From the NCBI GenBank assembly GCA_031272155.1, contig JAISUI010000038.1:1-35087 (forward strand): a DNA stretch of 35,087 nucleotides, in the 5' to 3' direction. The translations under genes and the position numbers were made by a program. The DNA comes from Tannerella sp. (lineage in GTDB: Bacteria; Bacteroidota; Bacteroidia; Bacteroidales; Tannerellaceae). This document shows positions 19,094-26,482 of the stretch, in pieces (the first letter of the stretch is position 1; each line of letters starts with the position of its first letter). Below the pieces are notes generated by a model. That model had not been told where the DNA came from. It searched no databases and saw only the letters and a list, made by a program, of their open reading frames with translations.

Positions 19094-20055
19094 CTATTAA
19101 CTACCTGTGTCTGAGGATTTAATATGTTATTAAAGTAAAATTCCACATAATTAAACGGAGCGTCTTTCATCACGATTTTGTGATTTTTGTCAAGCACGTA
19201 CAGCGTTGGAATGATGCGCAGGACATACGTTTCTGTTTTTCCGATTTCCGCGTCGTGGTCATAGCCATTGGTCCATGTCTTCGGCATTTCCGACAGATGT
19301 TTCCGCCATGCTTCTATATCCTGACCGGGATAAATAGCGACAATGGACAGTTTGCGCTGTTTCAGCATTTCCTTCACGACATCCGAAGCGTCTATCTGTG
19401 CCGTCATTTCCTTGCAATTTCCGCAATCCAGGTTGTGGAACATCAGCAACGTATAGTCCGTCTGGAAATCATACAGCGATGCTTTTCGTCCCGATTCGGT
19501 CGTGAAATGAATGTCCGTAGCCTGTGAACCCGGCCGGTTTTTTTGCAGCGCAGCCAGTAGCATGGTCGGACGCATTTTGCGCGGCTCATTCAGACTGTCG
19601 GACGCTACAAGGTGTTCCAGCACAGGAATATAAAATTCATCGTTGCGCAACTGTGAATTGACATCAAAGAGGTAACTCTCCATTTTGGATGAGAAATAGG
19701 CATACATGGCCGGATGTTTTTCCGCCTGATCCATCAGATGTTTGACGCCTGCGACGATTACATTATATGAAGCGTAAGGCAGCACGGTGATATAGTCCAC
19801 TATTGCCTGTTCGGTAATCGCCGAAGCGCTATTCACATAAGCCGTATCGCTAAAATCAAAATTGTCCCAATAGTGGATGGCCAAATATTCGGCGCGCGCC
19901 ACCGCATCGGCATAGACTGTCGGTACGGTCACAAACGGAAATGTCCGTTTCGCTGATTCCTGCGGTTTATCGGTACATCCGGATATTACTGCCATTGCTG
20001 ACAGTAAATATCCGGACATGACCCATAAACGTCCTTTTTTCAAAAACGTCATCAA
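19090..20055 (-). CDS. DUF5106-like lipoprotein with thioredoxin-like domain
   Basis: Lipobox-like VISGC near the N-terminus; DYTLLMFHNLDCGNCKEM (CGNC redox motif); LRIIPTLYVLDKNHKIVMKDAP. Confidence 0.75.
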   Translation of the reverse strand: MMTFLKKGRLWVMSGYLLSAMAVISGCTDKPQESAKRTFPFVTVPTVYADAVARAEYLAIHYWDNFDFSDTAYVNSASAITEQAIVDYITVLPYASYNVIVAGVKHLMDQAEKHPAMYAYFSSKMESYLFDVNSQLRNDEFYIPVLEHLVASDSLNEPRKMRPTMLLAALQKNRPGSQATDIHFTTESGRKASLYDFQTDYTLLMFHNLDCGNCKEMTAQIDASDVVKEMLKQRKLSIVAIYPGQDIEAWRKHLSEMPKTWTNGYDHDAEIGKTETYVLRIIPTLYVLDKNHKIVMKDAPFNYVEFYFNNILNPQTQVVNR

Positions 20056-20069
20056 TTACTAATTCTTTT

Positions 20070-21713
20070 TCATTTATAATCGTCGTCTTCTTCGTAAGAT
20101 TCAAACTGTCTGTTATCCCGTTTTTGACGCACAGGACGCTGTATTCTTACGCCGTCATCTTCGTCTTCTTCCGGATTCAGGCTGGTGCGTCGTCTGGTTG
20201 TTTTTTGCTGCTTGCGTACTCGTTCCAATTCGGCGAGATTGTATTTCGCTTCTACTACGCCTCCGGCCTGCGCCTTGAGCAGGAATTTTTCTGCCGCGTC
20301 ATAATTACCTACCAATAAATAGTAAGCGCCCAAGCAGTTAGCATATTCAGGCGATTTTGTATTTTGTACCTGATAGAGATATTCTTCTGCCAGTTCGGCA
20401 TCCCCTTCCGACAGGGCTGCAGCGGCGCCATTCAGGTTGGCAATATCGTTGTCGGGGAAATATTCCCGTGCTGTAATCAGCGTCTTGTTGAAATCGCGAC
20501 TGCCTTCCGGATAGGAACGCGCTACTTGATACATCTCATTCTGGCTAAGCTTCTTAGGCCGGTCGAGAATGCGTTCTTTCCCTTCTTCCAGCGTAAAGTC
20601 GCGTACCGTATAATTAATCTGACAATCTACGCGGCGGAGTTTCGGATAGAGGTCGCGGAAAATCTTTTTATAGGGTTGTCCGCCACCTACTTTCTTGATC
20701 ATATCCTCGCGTTGATCCAAATTGCTCACGCGGTTGATGATGCTCAGGATTTCGTTCTTATGGGCTACCGAATAGGTCTTCAGCAGCAACTTCAACCCGT
20801 TCCAGTCTTCACCGCCTATACCCGTGCGGAACAACGACGGCGAGAGCCTGCTGATACGCGCCAGATAGTCGCGCAAGGCCTGCGCGCGCTGCGACGAGAG
20901 TTGATAGTTAAATTCCTGCGTACTTTCGGGCGATGCATATCCGCGAATCTCAATACTTGTAATATTCACATCGGGATCTGTAGCAAATCGGTCAATCATC
21001 CGGTTGATCTTATCCAACTCAGAACTGTTGTTGCTGAAATAGGGATCAATCGTATATTCGCCACGCGGGAAGTCAAGATAGGCTTTTTCGATGTCGTAAC
21101 GATGTTTTTCTTTTTCTCTAACCGGCTCAAGGTAACGGAATTTCAGGTTGACATCCTTATCCGTATTGTCCACCGGTTTGCCATAGACTCCTTTGTAGAG
21201 CGTTGTTCCTTCCGGCACACCGCAACAACCCGTTACTTCTTCACGCAAATTCATTGTCGCGTCCGCCATCCAGTCCCGATAGGGAATAGATACCCGATAG
21301 GGAATGAATTTATTCTTGTTATATTTTTCCGTCTTGTAGATAGCGGATGTTTTATATCCACGCTGCTGGTCGCGAAGCACATCCGGCGACACGCCATCCA
21401 ATTTTTCCGCCCGATGGTCGGCTTTGTAGCGGGTACCGCCTTTGATAATCACTTTCGGCATTTCATATTCTTTCTTCCCGAACGAGAGTATCGGCGTGTA
21501 CATCCGGCTTTCCTGACTGCGTATATCCAAGTTGCTCATGTCGAAAAGCATTTCGATATCTAATTTATTCCCGTTTTGTTTCATGCTTTTCGGGATAATA
21601 TGGATTCCCGGCCCTTGCTGGGGTTGAGTCTGTTGTTCCTGGGCTTCGGCCATAGTGAAACAGCCGAGGATCAATATCAGCGCCCAATAACGATTGATTA
21701 TGTTCTTTTTCAT
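20070..21713 (-). CDS. DUF3868 + OmpA-like domain + TPR-like region outer-envelope protein
   Basis: GIHIIPKSMKQNGNKLDIEMLFDMSNLDIRSQESRMYTPIL N-domain; IEIRGYASPESTQEFNYQLSSQRAQALRDYL OmpA-like motif; helical-repeat region; charged C-terminal tail. Confidence 0.75.
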   Translation of the reverse strand: MKKNIINRYWALILILGCFTMAEAQEQQTQPQQGPGIHIIPKSMKQNGNKLDIEMLFDMSNLDIRSQESRMYTPILSFGKKEYEMPKVIIKGGTRYKADHRAEKLDGVSPDVLRDQQRGYKTSAIYKTEKYNKNKFIPYRVSIPYRDWMADATMNLREEVTGCCGVPEGTTLYKGVYGKPVDNTDKDVNLKFRYLEPVREKEKHRYDIEKAYLDFPRGEYTIDPYFSNNSSELDKINRMIDRFATDPDVNITSIEIRGYASPESTQEFNYQLSSQRAQALRDYLARISRLSPSLFRTGIGGEDWNGLKLLLKTYSVAHKNEILSIINRVSNLDQREDMIKKVGGGQPYKKIFRDLYPKLRRVDCQINYTVRDFTLEEGKERILDRPKKLSQNEMYQVARSYPEGSRDFNKTLITAREYFPDNDIANLNGAAAALSEGDAELAEEYLYQVQNTKSPEYANCLGAYYLLVGNYDAAEKFLLKAQAGGVVEAKYNLAELERVRKQQKTTRRRTSLNPEEDEDDGVRIQRPVRQKRDNRQFESYEEDDDYK

Positions 21714-21734
21714 CTTTTCGTCCTCCTATATATA

Positions 21735-22355
21735 TTAATGTAACATAAATATAGCCGTTATGCCTGCTTTAGTGGGGCCAAAGTAGTGCAAATATTTTGA
21801 TTCCGGAGTGCCGCAATCGGCGCATGGGTATCTGTCAAATTTCAGATAGGCATATCCTGCGCCAAGTGTAAATTCCAGACTGAAACGGCTACTGAGTATC
21901 CAATGGTAACCGTAGGAAACGCCTCCGCCGGCAAACCATCCGTTGTACCGATGATTTTGGATGCCCTTATCACCGATTCCATCCGGCAGGAACGAGAGGC
22001 CGCCGAAGTTATACGCGCCGCCATGTAAATGTGCACCAAAAAAATGACCGTTGAATTTTTCGCATAACCACCAACGCAATTCCGGCTGGATAAACCAGTG
22101 TTTGAGGTATGCCGAATGATCTTTTGTTTTCACTCCCGTCTGTATGTTTTTTACATATTGGGGAAATGCCCACGGATTGTATTGTCCGCTGATGTCCAAT
22201 GTCAGTTGGTCTGACAAAGCAAACTCTACGCCCCCATTAAATGACAGGGTGGCGTCGTACAGGAGATTGCTCTTTACTGCAAAATTCTGGCCGTATCCTT
22301 TGGCAATTGTCAGGCAAACAGCCATACTAACTAAAAAAATCAACTTCTTTTTCAT
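21735..22355 (-). CDS. DUF3575 family protein
   Basis: NFAVKSNLLYDATLSFNGGVEFALSDQLTLDISGQYNPWAF...HWFIQPELRWWLCEKFNGHFFGAHLHGGAYNFGG. Confidence 0.85.
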   Translation of the reverse strand: MKKKLIFLVSMAVCLTIAKGYGQNFAVKSNLLYDATLSFNGGVEFALSDQLTLDISGQYNPWAFPQYVKNIQTGVKTKDHSAYLKHWFIQPELRWWLCEKFNGHFFGAHLHGGAYNFGGLSFLPDGIGDKGIQNHRYNGWFAGGGVSYGYHWILSSRFSLEFTLGAGYAYLKFDRYPCADCGTPESKYLHYFGPTKAGITAIFMLH

Positions 22356-22523
22356 ATCATATTAATTTTATTTCGTCAAATTTTGCGCTTTCGCGCCTAT
22401 TTTTACGTCTTTTTTCGGAATATTTTTATATGTAAAAAATCGTTTTTTAATATATAAATCTCCGATTTTCAAGCGTTTTATTGACTTCGCCGACAGTCAC
22501 CCGCCGGTAGCCTACACGCCATA

Positions 22524-22553
22524 AAACGCACAAAGATGCACTTTTTCTGGCAA
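22524..22553 (-). promoter_or_regulatory. Candidate promoter for the DUF3575-led operon
   Basis: Minus strand CATCTTTG preceded by TTG with a 19-bp spacer (ACATTG-TTATTTGCCAGAAAAAGTG-CATCTTTG); one mismatch to TAnnTTTG; exact edges approximate. Confidence 0.5.
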
Positions 22554-22752
22554 ATAACAATGTTTTTGACAAAAAAAATTGCATAAATTTTCATTTTTCT
22601 GCGAATTAATGAACAAAACAGGCGGTTTTAAGTACGAAATATTCTGATTTTGGGCAATTAGGCTCTTTTTTTTAAGAGCGCGATACGCAGGCAAAAAAAT
22701 ATTCACCGTACATTTTGCGTGAAAATATATGCAAATTATAGTTACAAAGTTA

Positions 22753-24522
22753 TCATTTCACTATTTTCACTCCCTTGGGCGCCTTTACCGAAGTGCTGAC
22801 AGAACCATCCGGCGCCTTTCGGTGGCTAATGCTGACAACACCTTGCGGCGTAGGAAATGTCCCTTCCACCCATTCGAGGTCGCCCAGATGCGGTTCGATG
22901 CGCAACGTCTTGCAGCCCGGTTCTATTACCTTTACCCCAAGCACATGTTCGCTCAACCACGAGGTAGGCCCTGAGGCCCAGCCATGGCACAGGCTGTGGC
23001 GCAGGTTCTTGTAACAATAGGCGCCGAAATCCGCATGAATGTCTTTTTTACCTTCGGGCACGGGTTCGGTGATGCCGGCAGCGTTTTCCGTCCAGTCCAG
23101 GTCGAAATCTTCCCAGAACGTCGTTGCGCCCATATCCAGCATACCTCCCCAATAGTCGCTGATATTTCGCATGGCGTTCCGGTAATCGCCTGCTTTGGCC
23201 TGTGCCTGAAGCATGTAGTAACCGTAGAAAGTAGAGAAATTTTTCGCGCCGCCAACAGCTATCACTTCGTCATTGGCCTGACGCGCCGGCGTCATGTCGG
23301 CCAACGCAAGCAAAGCGGCCGCCTGTTTCAGGTCGTTCGGATCGGACTGCTGCGCTTTCATCCGTTGGGAGGTTTCGGTACATTGGCGTGCAAGTTCGCG
23401 ATCGCCCAGGACGGCGCACAATTCGGCGCCTGCATCCAGCGCCAGCGCCATCAATGCCTGCAGGCCGGCGTCCACGCCTTTCGTGTTCGGGCTGGACGGC
23501 CAGTCAAGGAACCGCCCGCCACCGTCCAAATGTTCGCGTCCCGAAGCATCCACCTTAGTAAACAGCAACCGGAGCAATTCCGACAGATAAGCCCGTTGCT
23601 GCTTCAGGTAGGACAGGTCGCCCTGATAGCGATACCAGTCGCGATGGATAATGATCCACCAAAGCGAATAGGAGCACATGCCATTCATCCATCCCGGCAG
23701 CGGCGTGATGTCGCGGGCAAGGTCAAGACTCTTGGGAATAACTTCGTTATAACCAAATACGTGGCAGACGGTCATTACTTCCGGATGGAGGTCGCCCAGC
23801 CATACAAGCCGGTCGCGCTTGATGCCGTCCCAAATATATTCCTGCATGTTGAGGTGGACGGTATAGGCGCCTGTCAGCCAGATGCGGTTCAGTCGCTCGT
23901 CGTTGCACCGGAAAGAGCCGAGATAGGGGATATCGCGATAGGTAAAGATGGCGTTCACCTCTTTCAGCCCAAGTGATACGTTGGGTTCAAGCAGGTCAAT
24001 ACGCACAAAGCGAAAACCGCTGTTGCCCGTTTCGGTTACGCCCAGCCATGGCACCTCCGTGATAAAATCACGCATTGCATGGTCGTTGGTCGCGCCCTGG
24101 CGATCGCCAATCTGGCTCATGGCTTCCGATACCGATTCGCCGAAACGGATGCGGAGTTTTACGCCCCGATGATTACCTGCACCGCTGGTAACCAACTGGA
24201 TACCGCCTTGAATCTCCTTGCCGAAATCGAGCAGGATGGACGGAAATTCGTTATCGGTGCTACGCATGATGCAAACGGGGTTATTACTCAGGTCGCTCTG
24301 GCCATTATGACCCTTAGCCAGCAATTGTTCAGGGCGACGCAGGAGATGGCCGCCACCGTCGTATTTCCAAACGATGCGCAGGGGGGTGAGATACGTTCGT
24401 GTGCGGCTGTCGCTGAAGCTGACGCCGGCATATTCTTCGCCAAATACAGGAGGCAGTTGCTGCGAATGTATGTACAGAAAACTGCACAATGCAAACAGGA
24501 TAATTCCAATGGTTCTGTTCAT
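22753..24522 (-). CDS. GH78-like alpha-L-rhamnosidase family protein, secreted
   Basis: Signal peptide at MNRTIGIILFALCSFLYIHS; YIWDGIKRDRLVWLGDLHPE, FLDWPSSPNTKGVDAGLQALM, GATTFWEDFD, HSLCHGWASGPTSWLSEHVLGV; start taken downstream of the ORF start. Confidence 0.85.
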   Translation of the reverse strand: MNRTIGIILFALCSFLYIHSQQLPPVFGEEYAGVSFSDSRTRTYLTPLRIVWKYDGGGHLLRRPEQLLAKGHNGQSDLSNNPVCIMRSTDNEFPSILLDFGKEIQGGIQLVTSGAGNHRGVKLRIRFGESVSEAMSQIGDRQGATNDHAMRDFITEVPWLGVTETGNSGFRFVRIDLLEPNVSLGLKEVNAIFTYRDIPYLGSFRCNDERLNRIWLTGAYTVHLNMQEYIWDGIKRDRLVWLGDLHPEVMTVCHVFGYNEVIPKSLDLARDITPLPGWMNGMCSYSLWWIIIHRDWYRYQGDLSYLKQQRAYLSELLRLLFTKVDASGREHLDGGGRFLDWPSSPNTKGVDAGLQALMALALDAGAELCAVLGDRELARQCTETSQRMKAQQSDPNDLKQAAALLALADMTPARQANDEVIAVGGAKNFSTFYGYYMLQAQAKAGDYRNAMRNISDYWGGMLDMGATTFWEDFDLDWTENAAGITEPVPEGKKDIHADFGAYCYKNLRHSLCHGWASGPTSWLSEHVLGVKVIEPGCKTLRIEPHLGDLEWVEGTFPTPQGVVSISHRKAPDGSVSTSVKAPKGVKIVK

Positions 24523-24573
24523 GATGTCTTCTATTATATTAATGTATAGGATATCGTTTTTATTTAAAGTGTG

Positions 24574-24581
24574 CAAAGATA
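24574..24581 (-). promoter_or_regulatory. -7 box (TATCTTTG) for the GH78-like gene
   Basis: Minus strand TATCTTTG about 50 bp upstream of the start codon. Confidence 0.45.
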
Positions 24582-24639
24582 AGGTTTTTCGCCGAAATAA
24601 AAAATCAAGATAGATACATATCATCTTCAATTTTAAAAT

Positions 24640-24674
24640 AATTATCCATTATCCATTGTCAATTATCCATTGAT
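24640..24674. repeat. Short tandem heptanucleotide repeat (5 units)
   Basis: aattatc cattatc cattgtc aattatc cattgat. Confidence 0.75.
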
Positions 24675-24685
24675 TTGTATCTTTG
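24656..24685 (+). promoter_or_regulatory. Bacteroidetes-type promoter for the GT39-like/porin/SBP operon
   Basis: TTG 24656-24658 (inside the heptad repeat), 19 bp spacer, TATCTTTG 24678-24685. Confidence 0.7.
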
Positions 24686-24717
24686 CGTGTGAATTGAGAA
24701 CTTAACTGTTTTGGAAC

Positions 24718-26478
24718 ATGCGTACGCCATTGTTGCAATATTTGTATTTGCAAAAACCTGTGAGCAGTGTCATATTAATTTGTGCGATAGCGGTTTTGCC
24801 ATGGATTGCCCTGAATGAATTTTCTACAAAGGGCGAGCCTCGTGAGGCGGCTGTGGCCGTTTCGATGTTGAAAACGGGCGACTGGACTTTGCCCCGTGTC
24901 TATGCGGACGAGTATGCCTACAAGCCTCCGATGGCACATTGGATGATGGCTGTTTTTTCGCTTCCGGAAGGGCATGTGACGGAGTTTACTTCACGCTTGC
25001 CGTCGGCGCTTGCCTATGTCGTGACCATGGCTATCATTTTGCTTTTTTTTGGAAAAAATGTGCGTTTTCAGGAAGCGTTTATTGCTACTTTTCTGACGCT
25101 TACATGTATTGAGATACATCGCGCCGGACTTACTGCACGAGTGGATATGCTCCTGACGGCTTTTGTTGTCATCGGTCTGACGCAATTGTTTCGATGGGAG
25201 AATAAATTGGAACTGAAAGGATTGCCTATCCTCATTCCCCTAATGTTGAGCGGGGCGATGCTGACCAAGGGGCCGGTAGGCGTCCTTTTGCCGTTGTTTA
25301 TTTTTGGCGTTTACCTGTTGTTGCTCCGCAAATACAGCCTGTTCAAAATCATAAAATCCATCCTGTATATAGGTGTCGCCTCGCTATTCATACCGGCGCT
25401 TTGGTACATTGAGGCATGGTTGCACGGTGGGGCAGAGTTCTTGAATCTCACATTGTTTGAGAATTTCGGACGGTTCTTTCATCTGTCGCAGGGTGCGATG
25501 CACTATGATCTGGGGCATGAGAATGGTGCATGGTACAACCTCGTTACGTTGATCGCCGGATTTGCACCCTGGACGCTTTTGTTGTTTTTTTCTCTGTTCG
25601 GGCTTCGTGTCACCAAACCTGCAGGCACTTTCCGTACCTGGCTTGCGGAACGATGGAAACAAGTTCTTGCAATGGATAAAATTCGCCTGTTCAGTTTAGT
25701 AGCAGCCTTTGGCGTTGTGTTTTTCTATTCATTTCCGAGCAGTAAACGCAGTGTTTACCTGATGCCGGCCTATCCGTTTATCGCCTTGTTTATTGCCCAA
25801 TATATCCTGTATCTTGCAGAACACCGTCCTGCTGTAATCCGCTTGTTTGCAACGACGCTGGCTGTTGTGACGGGATTGCTGATCCTGCTGGTCGTCATGC
25901 AGATGACCGGATGTATAGATATGTACCTCCTCGCAGAGACATTGACCCATAGCCGTTCAACTCTCGAAACCGTCAGGGCGATTGCGACGGCCTGCGCCCC
26001 CTCGTGGAGTGTAGTGCCGCTGTTGCTGGTTCTGCTGATAGCGTTCTTGACGACTTGCTATCAGATGGCTAAAAAGATTCATATCAAAATTCTTTATGCG
26101 ACTGTTTTCCTGGTTTTTGCGACGAACCTGTTCATTGATGGCGGACTGATGCCGGAGATACGGCGGGAAGGGTCATCACGCCCCTTTGCTCGCGAGATTC
26201 AGACGGATTTTCCGCTGAACGAAACAAATGTGTATGTGATGAACGACTTGCGCAAATACCGCAATATGTACGGGATGAATTTTTACATGAATAACTGTTT
26301 TCATGATTTTGAAACGGAACAGCCGCAAACAGGCTATCTGCTTGCAACTGAGAAAGATTTTCCCGCTATTGAACAAACTTGGGGAGACCGGTATGCATTC
26401 CGTATCCTCCGCACGTCGTACCGGATCATCAGCGAAACACGCAGTCGGATCATCCTCAGTCGGTTTGACAAGAAATAA
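24718..26478 (+). CDS. ArnT/PMT-like integral membrane glycosyltransferase (GT39/GT83-like)
   Basis: NEFSTKGEPREAAVAVSMLKTGDWTLPRVYADEYAYKPPMAHWMMA N-terminal ArnT/PMT motif; many TM segments. Confidence 0.85.
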   Translation: MRTPLLQYLYLQKPVSSVILICAIAVLPWIALNEFSTKGEPREAAVAVSMLKTGDWTLPRVYADEYAYKPPMAHWMMAVFSLPEGHVTEFTSRLPSALAYVVTMAIILLFFGKNVRFQEAFIATFLTLTCIEIHRAGLTARVDMLLTAFVVIGLTQLFRWENKLELKGLPILIPLMLSGAMLTKGPVGVLLPLFIFGVYLLLLRKYSLFKIIKSILYIGVASLFIPALWYIEAWLHGGAEFLNLTLFENFGRFFHLSQGAMHYDLGHENGAWYNLVTLIAGFAPWTLLLFFSLFGLRVTKPAGTFRTWLAERWKQVLAMDKIRLFSLVAAFGVVFFYSFPSSKRSVYLMPAYPFIALFIAQYILYLAEHRPAVIRLFATTLAVVTGLLILLVVMQMTGCIDMYLLAETLTHSRSTLETVRAIATACAPSWSVVPLLLVLLIAFLTTCYQMAKKIHIKILYATVFLVFATNLFIDGGLMPEIRREGSSRPFAREIQTDFPLNETNVYVMNDLRKYRNMYGMNFYMNNCFHDFETEQPQTGYLLATEKDFPAIEQTWGDRYAFRILRTSYRIISETRSRIILSRFDKK

Positions 26479-26482
26479 ACGT

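Noticed and set aside
20364-21563. 399-aa plus-strand ORF antisense to the DUF3868/OmpA gene
   Set aside because: Shadow ORF of a supported CDS; no domain motif, no promoter
22512-22706. 64-aa minus-strand ORF in the intergenic region before the DUF3575 gene
   Set aside because: AT-rich, overlaps the predicted operon promoter, no recognisable domain; more likely non-coding
22984-23976. 330-aa plus-strand ORF antisense to the GH78-like gene
   Set aside because: Shadow ORF; the opposite strand has a complete GH78-like protein with conserved motifs
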